Assembly (NCBI GenBank): GCA_007135625.1
Contig: SLIM01000216.1
Coordinates: 1-34,483 of the forward strand
Length of the DNA stretch: 34,483 nucleotides
Source: Gammaproteobacteria bacterium
GTDB lineage: Bacteria > Pseudomonadota > Gammaproteobacteria > Chromatiales > Chromatiaceae
Direction of reading: 5' to 3'
The position numbers were made by a program, and so were the translations under genes. The stretch's first letter is position 1. Every line of letters begins with the position of its first letter. Positions 17,801-25,869 of the stretch are shown one piece after another. The notes beneath the pieces were generated by a model. It ran no database searches. It had not been told where the DNA came from and worked only from the letters and a program-made list of their open reading frames with translations.

Positions 17801-20127
17801 ACCTTGCGCTGCGCCTCTTCCAGCGAGTGGACTAGCGGTCGCCCTTGGAAGATTTGGGTGTAATTCTGGTTTTGCTCCACAAAACCGGCCCGCTCCAACC
17901 AAGCGACAGCACTGCGCACCTTGGTATCAGCTCGTGTATCATAGGGATCGAAATGGCCGGTCAGCGCCTGGCTACGCAGCAGTTCACCGGTGGTCAAAAC
18001 TACCTCCTGGTCACCTTTGCGCCGCGCCGCACGTATCCCCCGCAAGATTGCCACGATGTCACGGTGACGCAGTTGTGACCGGCCACCAAGGCGAAACTGG
18101 ACTTCGACATCCGCTTCGTCGTAGAGCAGAATACACTCCGCCGTGCGCTGATCCCGCCCCGCCCGCCCCGCCTCTTGCAGGTAGTTTTCGAGCGACCCCG
18201 GAATATCGGCATGGATCACCAGTCGCACATCCTCCTTATCAATCCCCATCCCAAAGGCATTGGTTGCACAGATCACTTGCACCCGATTGGCCATAAACGC
18301 CTCCAGAATCTCGCGTTTGCGCGGAGCCTCCAGCCCGGCATGAAAGACCGCCACAGACCACCCCTGACTCCCCAAAGTAGCGGCCAAATCTTCACACTTT
18401 TTGCGGGTAGCACAGTAGATCAACGCCACCCCCTCGACCAGCCGCTCTTGCAGCAAGGCATGGATCCAGCCACTCCTAGCCATCTCCGCGACCGGCTCCA
18501 CCGCAAAGCACAAATTGTCACGCTGCACCTCGGCGCGATAGAGGGTCAACTCCAGCCCTAGGGTAGTGCGAAAATAGGCGGCAATCTCCTCCGCTACATC
18601 TCGCTTGGCAGTAGCGGTAAAGCACTGCACCGGCGGGATCGGCACCCCCTGCTGCTGGGCAATCTCCCTGATTCTTCTCCCCGCATAGAGGTAATCAGGA
18701 CGGAAATCGTGTCCCCACTTGGAGAGGCAGTGCGCCTCGTCAAAGACCCAGCAACCGATCTCGCGCTGGCTAATTACACGATTCAGGGAGTGATTACGCA
18801 ACTGTTCGGGAGAGAGGTAGAGCAGCGCAATATCCCCCATGCGTACCTGCTCCAGGATCTGTCCCCGCTCCGGTGGGGTCAGCAGCCCATAGAGTGCGCC
18901 GACATGGTGAGCGCCGCTCTTGTGGCGCAGGTTATCGACCTGATCCTTCATCAGCGCTTGCAGCGGCGAGATGATTAGGGTCAACAGCCCGCGCCGCTGG
19001 TAGCGAATGAGTGCCGGGAGCTGGTAACAGAGCGATTTGCCACCACCCGTGGGGAGAATCGCCAACAGCGACTGCTCCCCCATGGCATCAGCGACGATAC
19101 GCCGTTGCAGGCTTTCCCCCGTAGCGGGATCAAGTGGTTGCGGGCGGAAGGCGGCAAAGCCAAAGTAGCGTTGCAGTTGCCCCTCAGGGTGATGAACCTG
19201 GCAGCAGTAGTGGCACTGCGCAGAGCCGCAGGGGATATCCCGCAACTGGTGAAGGATGAGCGCAACCGCTGGAAACTGGTGGCGCACCCAGCCGGGCAGT
19301 ACCGAGTTCCCACCAGCAACACCGAGCCAAGCCGCGCAGTAAGCGAGTGCGATACGCTGCTCGCGGTCGGGCAGATAGCGCCGTACAACGGCATCAAAAC
19401 GACTGCTGCAAACCTCCCCCGCCCACTGCTCGCGCAGGTTGCGGTAGGCCTCCGCCGCACCAATCTGGGCGACTCCGAGAGCGGCAAAGAGGGCCACCAA
19501 CCCCGCCCCCATGCGATCGCTCTCCAAGCAGTAGCGGATCAGCGCAAGGCGCTGCGGAGACTCCACCTGCTGCTGTGCAAAGACGTTCCACTGATCACGC
19601 AACAGCTCTGCCGTCAAACGAGCATCGGCGAGAGGGTCGCTTAGGCTATCACGCACCAGCTTATACTCTTTTACAAGCTTATGATAGGGGTTTTGTGGAA
19701 AGGCTAACGGTGAGAGGTAAAGGGTATCAATCACCGGTTTGTGGTACAGCTCCAACGCCACCAGATGGTTACGCAGGTGCGGCAAGTCGTGGTGCAACAC
19801 ATTGTGACCCAACAACCGCTGCGCCGGTGCGCAAAAGGTATCCAATGCATGCAGCACGTCCGATCCAAGTCGCCCCCGGCGGTGAAACTCCCGCCCCCCA
19901 AGCAGCGCCCCGATAGCGTAGATCTCGCCACGCGCATTGATCTCCAGATCGACCACCGCCGTCTCATCCAGAAAGCGCTCCAATGCCGCAGCGGGCAACA
20001 CCTCTCCCCCACTCTCTAGCGTACAAGCACCCTCTACCTCATTCCGCACAGGCCCAACCTCATCATAATTCAATGGATGGTAACAGCAAGGGCATACGGC
20101 CTTCCCCCCGAGCCGACAAGACCTCAT
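14824..20127 (-). CDS. 1767-aa fusion: N-terminal DEDD-type exonuclease-like domain, central RecQ SF2 helicase, C-terminal UvrD/PcrA-like SF1 helicase
   Basis: Exonuclease-like AVVDLEINARGEIYAIGAL / LLGHNVLHHDLPHLRNHL / DPLADARLTAELL; RecQ Walker A LPTGGGKSLCYQLPAL, VFDEAHCLSKWGHDFRPDYL, NYLQEAGRAGRDQRTAECILLY; UvrD ILAGPGAGKSRVVVHR, ILVDEYQDINERQYRLV, VGDDDQNIYEFNGTN, ENYRSTAYIIAAAN, STIHSVKGMEFRHLWLLDGD, RLCYVALSRACETLYIL. Confidence 0.93.
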   Translation of the reverse strand: MRSCRLGGKAVCPCCYHPLNYDEVGPVRNEVEGACTLESGGEVLPAAALERFLDETAVVDLEINARGEIYAIGALLGGREFHRRGRLGSDVLHALDTFCAPAQRLLGHNVLHHDLPHLRNHLVALELYHKPVIDTLYLSPLAFPQNPYHKLVKEYKLVRDSLSDPLADARLTAELLRDQWNVFAQQQVESPQRLALIRYCLESDRMGAGLVALFAALGVAQIGAAEAYRNLREQWAGEVCSSRFDAVVRRYLPDREQRIALAYCAAWLGVAGGNSVLPGWVRHQFPAVALILHQLRDIPCGSAQCHYCCQVHHPEGQLQRYFGFAAFRPQPLDPATGESLQRRIVADAMGEQSLLAILPTGGGKSLCYQLPALIRYQRRGLLTLIISPLQALMKDQVDNLRHKSGAHHVGALYGLLTPPERGQILEQVRMGDIALLYLSPEQLRNHSLNRVISQREIGCWVFDEAHCLSKWGHDFRPDYLYAGRRIREIAQQQGVPIPPVQCFTATAKRDVAEEIAAYFRTTLGLELTLYRAEVQRDNLCFAVEPVAEMARSGWIHALLQERLVEGVALIYCATRKKCEDLAATLGSQGWSVAVFHAGLEAPRKREILEAFMANRVQVICATNAFGMGIDKEDVRLVIHADIPGSLENYLQEAGRAGRDQRTAECILLYDEADVEVQFRLGGRSQLRHRDIVAILRGIRAARRKGDQEVVLTTGELLRSQALTGHFDPYDTRADTKVRSAVAWLERAGFVEQNQNYTQIFQGRPLVHSLEEAQRKVERCNLSQQQQQRWLAILQWLLNSSPDTGFSADDLAELAPFHATPEEVKGRLTPGQQVLRTLHDMAGQGLISKSMQLTAFVHREAKGHSRGRLAAVIILEKALFEALRETAPDAEGGEWHELSLRHLNQQLLNSGHESLPQRLRDLLYSLAQDGRGLAGGQGSIALRYSRRDHYQLRLLRRSWRALVETAELRNAVAQVIVEQLLRKIPKDTKGSNLMVAFAMEDILRALQQDLLLRARLRDPLAAVERALNFLHEQKVIILQQGLAVFHAAMTIRILPERKGQGYRLQHYQPLANHYLEKIFQLHVMNQYAQLGTLKISQALRLVTAYFSEDKQSFIQRYFPNNQEMLTRAISDSAYRKIVEQLNNPQQQDIVTAPTERNLLILAGPGAGKSRVVVHRCAWLLQVQRQPPESILLLSFNRNAADELARRLDRLVGGGGSRRVTVQTYHGLAMRLLGRSLVDAEQQQIDFDQLLDQAAELLEGKHEILGIESDELRERLLAGFRYILVDEYQDINERQYRLVSAIAGRTQQDPERRLSILAVGDDDQNIYEFNGTNVEFIRRFARDYQAETCYLVENYRSTAYIIAAANQLIAANRDRMKAEQPIQRNRSRRHDSPGGRWQQQPAMFDGRVQCLQVRDGYHQARAVVDEWHRLKQLDPQLVGRDCAVLARTWRQLDALRILLASEGVEVSYALPSKQYPSPLRIREHRHLLDWLKCQRGKQISASQALQQLAPAARNPWWGNLHGILAQWQRQSGDLPQPAIHLESYLYEALNDQRSQQRLGDGIFLSTIHSVKGMEFRHLWLLDGDWNSANESERRLCYVALSRACETLYILCRNDGDNPFIGQLQGDFLITRHAPVDNSYPAALKGLRREFLGSAAFDLGYAGSHPPHHPIHAALRTVESGTRLSPGRNGNRLLLLHQQIPIARLANHREPGQPGAELCNHWQGVESVEVIAMLQRTKDDEKDGYRQRCQAERWELPIVEITYRLEIGHQ

Positions 20128-20185
20128 CGTAGCAAAACCTTAGTCATAATGCAAGGATTCAAGAGTGGATGTAATCACCCGCTTC

Positions 20186-20214
20186 TTGACTCACGCCGCC
20201 CGATAGCGTATTTA
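20186..20214 (+). promoter_or_regulatory. Possible sigma70-like promoter upstream of phosphoribulokinase
   Basis: TTGACT (20186-20191), 17-nt spacer, TATTTA (20209-20214); -10 match is weak. Confidence 0.3.
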
Positions 20215-20269
20215 TTGTTCTAAATAGTCACCATTAAGCCACTTCATTACCTGACGGGAGTATTAGACT

Positions 20270-21250
20270 ATGTCGATCAAACACCCTATTGTTGCCGTTA
20301 CTGGTGCCTCTGGCTCGGGGACTACGACAATTCAAAAGGCCTTTGAACACATCTTCTCCCGCGAAGGTATTCGATCCGTTGTTGTTGAAGGAGATAGCTT
20401 CCGCCGCTACGACCGTCACCAGATGCAGGAGGCCTACCAGCGCTCCCTAGCGCGGGGGGTACCGATCAACCACTTCGGTCCCTGCGCAAACCTGTTTGAT
20501 CGCCTAGAGGGGCTATTTCGCGAATACTCCCGAACCGGCGAGGGATTGGTGCGGCGCTATATCCGCACCGCCGAAGAGGCCGAGACAGCAGGACTGCCGG
20601 TCGGCACCTTTACCCCCTGGGAAGAGATGGAAGAGGGCAGTGACCTGCTCTTCTACAAAGGGCTGCATGGGGGGGCGATTGAAACCACCTGGTCGCACCG
20701 CAAAATGAGTCCGTCACACAACCCGATAGCGATTCGTAAGCGCCAGCAACTGGAGAGCGTAGACCATCCCGGAGTCGATATTGCGCAGTGGGTCGACCTG
20801 CTGCTCGGCGTGGTGCCGGTGGTCAATCTGGAGTGGATTCAGAAGATCCACCGCGACTGCCGAATCAAAGGGTGCTCCAAAGAGGCGGTGATTCAAACCA
20901 TTCTGCGCTATATGCCCGACTATGTACGCTACATCTCCCCCCAGTTCTCCCTCACCGACATCAATTTTCAACGCATCCCCCTGGTAGACACCTCAAACCC
21001 CTTTGATGATCGCGAAGTCCCCTCACCCCACGAGAGTATGCTGGTCATTCGCTTTCGTGAGCCACAGCACCATAACTTCCCCTATTTTTTGAGTATGTTC
21101 AAAAACTCTTTTATGTCGCGGCGCAATACCCTAGTCATCCCCGGCGGCTCACTGCAACTGGCGATGGAGGTGATCTGCACCCCCCTAGTCCATGAGCTGG
21201 TGGAGCGGCGGCGAGATGCCGAGATCTACTGTAGCCGAGCGAAGCCGTAA
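20270..21250 (+). CDS. prk: Phosphoribulokinase (Calvin cycle, proteobacterial type)
   Basis: PIVAVTGASGSGTTTIQKAFEHIFSREGI, VVEGDSFRRYDR, HFGPCANLFDRLEGLF, GTFTPWEEMEEGSDLLFYKGLHGG, WVDLLLGVVPVVNLEWIQKIHRD, SPQFSLTDINFQRIPLVDTSNPF. Confidence 0.95.
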   Translation: MSIKHPIVAVTGASGSGTTTIQKAFEHIFSREGIRSVVVEGDSFRRYDRHQMQEAYQRSLARGVPINHFGPCANLFDRLEGLFREYSRTGEGLVRRYIRTAEEAETAGLPVGTFTPWEEMEEGSDLLFYKGLHGGAIETTWSHRKMSPSHNPIAIRKRQQLESVDHPGVDIAQWVDLLLGVVPVVNLEWIQKIHRDCRIKGCSKEAVIQTILRYMPDYVRYISPQFSLTDINFQRIPLVDTSNPFDDREVPSPHESMLVIRFREPQHHNFPYFLSMFKNSFMSRRNTLVIPGGSLQLAMEVICTPLVHELVERRRDAEIYCSRAKP

Positions 21251-21285
21251 AAAACATGAGTGAGGAAAAATGCGGGTGGGCGTAG

Positions 21286-24200
21286 ATGGATACTCTTTTA
21301 CAACTCACCCTACTCCTCCTGCCGGGAGGAGTGCTGACAATCGCGGCGTTACTTTACGGAAATCGCCGTTTAGCACGTGAAATGGCGGCCCGCCAGCAGG
21401 TAGAGGCGAACTACCAAGAGCTGCATGGGCGACTGGAGAAGATCGCCGAGCAGATCCCCGGGATGATCTACCAATACCGACTCCACCCCGATGGCCACGC
21501 CTCCTGTCCCTACGCCAGTCACGCGATTTACTCCCTCTTCGGCCTCTCTCACCAAGCGGTGCGAGAGGATTCCGCCCTGCTCTTCCAGAGCATCCACCCC
21601 GATGATCGTGAGACGGTAGCGCAGAGCATCCTGACCTCGGCCCACACCCTACAGCGTTGGCACCTGGAGTACCGGGTACTGCTGAGTAGTGGGATAGTGC
21701 GCTGGCAGCTTGGGGATGCGGTGCCGGAGCGGCTGGCCGACGGCTCCACCCTGTGGCACGGTTACATCACCGACATTACCACAAACAAAGAGGCAGAGCG
21801 AGCGTTGCAGGCCAAGGAGCAGCGTTTGCAGCAGCACGCTGAGGAGGCGCTGCGCAAGCGGGAAGCGCACTACCGCCTGATTATTGCCGCAATGAGCGAA
21901 GGGGTCATCGTGCGCGATCGAGAGGGGGTGCTGCTCATCTGCAACCCCGCCGCCGAGCGGCTACTGGGTCTCTCCCGCGCCCAGTTACTCGAACCGCACC
22001 GCATTGATCCGCGCTGGCGAGCCAGTTACCTGGACGGGCGCACGGCCCCACTGGCCGAGTGGCCCTGTCAACTCGCCCTGCAGAGCGGCCAGCCGCAACA
22101 TCACCAACAGATTGGGATTCACCTCCCCGACGGTCACCTGCGCTGGCTACAGGTAAATGCCGAGCCGCTCTTCACGGATGAGCCAGCGGCGCTGTACGGG
22201 GTGGTCGCCACCTTCTCGGACATTACCGCCAACCGCGCCGCAACCCGAGAGATCGACCAGCAGCGGCGCACCCTGGAGGCGATCTTAGAACAGACTCCGG
22301 TTGCGGTTATGGTCTTCTCCCCCAGCGGATCGATCCTGCTCGCCAACCAAGAGGCGGAGTCACTGCTCGGCGACTTCCCCAGCACGCCGCTTGAGGAGCT
22401 AGGTCGCGCCTATCAAGCCTTTATCAGCGGCAGTAACACCCCCTATCCACCCACCCAAATGCCCCTGGTTCGCGCCCTTCAGGGAGAGAGTTGCAGCACC
22501 GACGATATGGAGATACGCCGCAGCGATGGATCCCGTATCCGTTTGCAGATCACCGCCGCCCCGATTCTCGACCAGCAAGGGAAGATCAGCGCCAGCGTGG
22601 TAGCGTTTCAGGACATCACCGAGCGCAAGCGGGCCGAGGCGGTGATCTCCGCCAGTGAGCAGCGCTTTCGCGAAATGTTTGAGTACTCCCCGGTCGGCTA
22701 TCAATCCCTCGACCGCAACGGCTGCTACCTGGAGGTCAACCAGGCGCTCTGCACCCTCCTCCACTATCGCCCCGAACAGCTTCTCGGCAAACCCTTTGGT
22801 GAGTTCTGGTCGCCCTCCACGCAGGAGCATTTTCTCCATGCCTTTTCCTGCTTTGTCGAAAAGGGTTCAGCCCAGCAAGAGCTAGAGCTGATCGCTGGTG
22901 ATAGGAGCTTGGTCACGGTGCTGCTGCAAGGCACCATCCAGCGCGACGAAACCGGCCTCTTTTTACGCAGCCACTGCATTCTCATTGATATTAGCGAGCG
23001 CAAACGGGCGGAGCTACAGATTGAGCAGGCACGGCAGGCGGCGGAGGCGGCCAATCAGGCCAAAAGCACCTTTATCGCTCGCATGAACCATGAGCTGCGC
23101 ACCCCCCTCAATGGCATTCTCGGCTACGCCCATATCCTGCGCCAACAGGCCCTGCCCGGTTCGCTGATCGAGCAGGCGAGTACGGTGATCGAGGGCAGCG
23201 GCGAACATCTGCTGGGGTTGATCAATGAGATCCTCGACCTCGCCAAGGTGGAGGCGGGACGGGAACGGTTAGAACGGGTGCCGGTAGCCCTTCAGGGCGT
23301 GCTGGATGAAGTGATGGCGCTCATGCGGTTACGTGCCGAGCGGCATAACCTACGCCTCCAGCAGCAGTTCGGTGCGCTGCCGAAACAGATCTACGCCGAC
23401 CCGCGCCGGCTACGCCAGATTTTGCTCAACCTGCTGGGCAATGCCATCAAGTTTACCCGCCAAGGCGGAATCATCCTGCATGTCACCCCACAGCAACAGA
23501 GCGCACACGAGGTGGTCATGCGCTTCGCAGTGGAGGATAGTGGGCCGGGAATCCCCGCCGATAAACTGCACACCATTTTTGAGCCATTTGAACAGCTTGC
23601 CGACCACCGCCACCTCCCCGAGGGGACTGGGCTGGGGCTGGCAATCTGTCGTAACCTGGTCACCCTGATGGGGGGGAGACTGGAGCTAATGAGCCGCCAC
23701 GCAAGCGGCGGGTGGCGCACCACGGCAGAGGGGAGCGAGCTGCCACCAGCACCGCAGCAGGCCAGCCAAACGGGTACGCTATTTTGGTTCGACCTGCGCT
23801 TTCCGATCCCGGAGGAGTCGGCGGATGCCCTCGTCCCTGCCAACGCGCCGCTTCGCGAGAGCGCCCAGATTAGCGGCATCGCCAGCCCCCCTCCGACACT
23901 CTTAATCGTGGATGATATCGCCACCAACCGGCAACTGCTGCACCACCTGCTCGACCCCCTCGGCTGCAAGGTCTTGCAGGCAGTCAATGGTGTCGATGCC
24001 CTGCAAATCGCCACCGCCCACCCTCTCGACCTGCTGATTACCGACATCCAAATGCCAGAACTCGACGGCTATGAACTGATTCAGCAGTTCCGTAGCCCCC
24101 CACCCGATGCCACTGCACCCGACTTGCGCCAGGTGAAAATTATCGTCCTCTCCGCCAGCGTCAGCCGTGGCGACGAGGAGCGCTGCCTCGCCCTTGGCGC

Positions 24201-24540
24201 GGATCGCTTTCTGCCAAAACCGCTCCACGCTCCCGACCTGCTGGCCCTACTCAGTGAGCTAGCGGGGGTGGAGTGGATCTATAGCACCCCACCGCAGGTG
24301 GCCGCAGTCGAGGAGTACGACGGCCCGGAACAGGCCCAACTGGAGCAGCTCTGGCACCACACCCAAGCGGGTGACATTGATGCCCTCCTCGCCGCCTGCC
24401 AAGCGTTGGAAGAGCGCCACCCGGCCTTCGCCCGCCATATCCAAGGCCTCGCCGAAAACCTGCTGCTGGAGCCGTTGGGCGATGAACTCAAGCGGCTTCT
24501 CCAGCTCGCGGAGGAGAGTGAACAGAAAATCGAGGAGTAG
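21286..24540 (+). CDS. Multi-PAS hybrid sensor histidine kinase / response regulator
   Basis: About four PAS modules, H-box STFIARMNHELRTPLNGILGYAHIL, N-box LLNLLGNAIKFTRQGG, G-boxes VEDSGPGIPADKLHTIFEPF and GTGLGLAICRNLVTLMGGRLEL, REC domain LLIVDDIATNRQLLHHLLDPLG...DLLITDIQMPELDGYEL. Confidence 0.95.
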   Translation: MDTLLQLTLLLLPGGVLTIAALLYGNRRLAREMAARQQVEANYQELHGRLEKIAEQIPGMIYQYRLHPDGHASCPYASHAIYSLFGLSHQAVREDSALLFQSIHPDDRETVAQSILTSAHTLQRWHLEYRVLLSSGIVRWQLGDAVPERLADGSTLWHGYITDITTNKEAERALQAKEQRLQQHAEEALRKREAHYRLIIAAMSEGVIVRDREGVLLICNPAAERLLGLSRAQLLEPHRIDPRWRASYLDGRTAPLAEWPCQLALQSGQPQHHQQIGIHLPDGHLRWLQVNAEPLFTDEPAALYGVVATFSDITANRAATREIDQQRRTLEAILEQTPVAVMVFSPSGSILLANQEAESLLGDFPSTPLEELGRAYQAFISGSNTPYPPTQMPLVRALQGESCSTDDMEIRRSDGSRIRLQITAAPILDQQGKISASVVAFQDITERKRAEAVISASEQRFREMFEYSPVGYQSLDRNGCYLEVNQALCTLLHYRPEQLLGKPFGEFWSPSTQEHFLHAFSCFVEKGSAQQELELIAGDRSLVTVLLQGTIQRDETGLFLRSHCILIDISERKRAELQIEQARQAAEAANQAKSTFIARMNHELRTPLNGILGYAHILRQQALPGSLIEQASTVIEGSGEHLLGLINEILDLAKVEAGRERLERVPVALQGVLDEVMALMRLRAERHNLRLQQQFGALPKQIYADPRRLRQILLNLLGNAIKFTRQGGIILHVTPQQQSAHEVVMRFAVEDSGPGIPADKLHTIFEPFEQLADHRHLPEGTGLGLAICRNLVTLMGGRLELMSRHASGGWRTTAEGSELPPAPQQASQTGTLFWFDLRFPIPEESADALVPANAPLRESAQISGIASPPPTLLIVDDIATNRQLLHHLLDPLGCKVLQAVNGVDALQIATAHPLDLLITDIQMPELDGYELIQQFRSPPPDATAPDLRQVKIIVLSASVSRGDEERCLALGADRFLPKPLHAPDLLALLSELAGVEWIYSTPPQVAAVEEYDGPEQAQLEQLWHHTQAGDIDALLAACQALEERHPAFARHIQGLAENLLLEPLGDELKRLLQLAEESEQKIEE

Positions 24541-24690
24541 TCGCAGCGTCCGTTACGTTTTCTCTATAACGCCAAAGAGAGAGCTGCTGACGGAGAGCGG
24601 ATGGCAGATAACTGAACATGAATCCCAAAAACTCTTATGGTGGAACTAAGCCCTGTTTGATCACTCTGAGCATCCTAATCGACCCGGAAA

Positions 24691-24740
24691 ATGGGCCGCG
24701 TAGGCCCGACTCGGCTCTCTTTTCTCTTTTCTCTTTTCTG
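24691..24740 (+). terminator. Possible intrinsic terminator / pyrimidine tract after the histidine kinase
   Basis: GGGCC-GCGTA-GGCCC short stem followed by (CTCTTTT)x3 (24717-24737); pyrimidine-rich rather than pure U-tract. Confidence 0.3.
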
Positions 24741-24765
24741 TTGTCTGCCCCCTCGCCTTGACTCT

Positions 24766-25869
24766 ATGAAGCCAACCACCGCACCACCGCCCTCCCCCTG
24801 GAAGCCGCTCCGCTGGATGCTGCTGCCGCTGCTACTGGCCGCCTGCCAACCGAGTACCGAGCCAGCGGCAGCGCGTCAAGAGCGCCCCCCGCATCGGGTG
24901 GAGGTACTGGTGGTGCAGTATGAAGAGGCGGCACTCCAGCGCGAGCGCGGCGGAACCCTAGCGGCAGAGCGCATTCTCAACGTGGTAGCCCGCGAAGAGG
25001 GGGTACTGCTGGAGCTGCCCTACCGCCGTGGCGATGCTGTAGCGGCGGGAGCGCTGCTCTACCGCATTGACGACGCGCTACTGCAAAACGCACTGCGCCG
25101 CGCCCGCGCCACCCTGGAGGAGGCGCAGCAGAGCGTCGAGCGAATGCGCAGCCTACGCACCAGCCGTGCGGTTTCGGAGGAGCAGGTGGTCACGGCAGAG
25201 ACCGCCCTAACCCTCGCCAGTGTGGCGGTCGAAGAACTCACCCTGCGCTTGGGCTACACCCGCATGACCGCCCCCTTTGCCGCAATAGTGAGTGAACGAC
25301 TGGCCGAACCGGGAGAGTATGTCACCGCTCGCCAGTCGCTCCTCACCCTCATCGACCCCAGCGCCCTGGTCACCGAGGTGACCCTCTCCGAACAGTTACT
25401 CGCACGCCTGCATGTCGGCGACCCAGTCACCCTGACCCTCGATGCCCTTGGCAGCCAACGCCACAGCGGCACCATCGCCCGCATCCACCCAGCCATCAAC
25501 CCCACCACCCGCCAAGGTCAAGTCGAAGTGCGCCTCGATCCCGCCCCCAGCGGCGCCCGCCCCGGCCAATTGGCACGAGCCACCTTTACCATCCGCCCAG
25601 AACCGCAACTGCTCGTCCCGTTTGCCGCACTGCGCAGCGATTTGCAAGGCGAATACCTCTACCTCTACCGCGACGGCAAGGCGCACCGCCAAGCGGTACG
25701 CACCGGCAGCGCAATGGATCAGCGGGTGCAGGTTCTGGAGGGGCTGACCGAGGGGGATCAGGTGATTGTGCGCGGCCTCATGGATCTGCGCCACGCCAAA
25801 CCGGTAACCCTGCGCACCAGCAGCGAACCGGCGGCAGATGACCACCCACGCATCGGGGAGCAGCCGTAG
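24766..25869 (+). CDS. RND efflux periplasmic adaptor (membrane fusion protein), lipoprotein
   Basis: Lipobox WMLLPLLLAACQPS; LELPYRRGDAVAAGALLYRIDD, hairpin, LGYTRMTAPFAAIVSERLAEPGEYV, LRSDLQGEYLYLYRDGKAHRQAVRTG...VLEGLTEGDQVIVRG. Internal ATG start at 24766 preferred over 24691. Confidence 0.92.
   Translation: MKPTTAPPPSPWKPLRWMLLPLLLAACQPSTEPAAARQERPPHRVEVLVVQYEEAALQRERGGTLAAERILNVVAREEGVLLELPYRRGDAVAAGALLYRIDDALLQNALRRARATLEEAQQSVERMRSLRTSRAVSEEQVVTAETALTLASVAVEELTLRLGYTRMTAPFAAIVSERLAEPGEYVTARQSLLTLIDPSALVTEVTLSEQLLARLHVGDPVTLTLDALGSQRHSGTIARIHPAINPTTRQGQVEVRLDPAPSGARPGQLARATFTIRPEPQLLVPFAALRSDLQGEYLYLYRDGKAHRQAVRTGSAMDQRVQVLEGLTEGDQVIVRGLMDLRHAKPVTLRTSSEPAADDHPRIGEQP

Noticed and set aside
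24717-24737. (CTCTTTT)x3 as a second heptanucleotide satellite
   Set aside because: Only three units, simple pyrimidine tract, more easily read as part of a terminator-like region.
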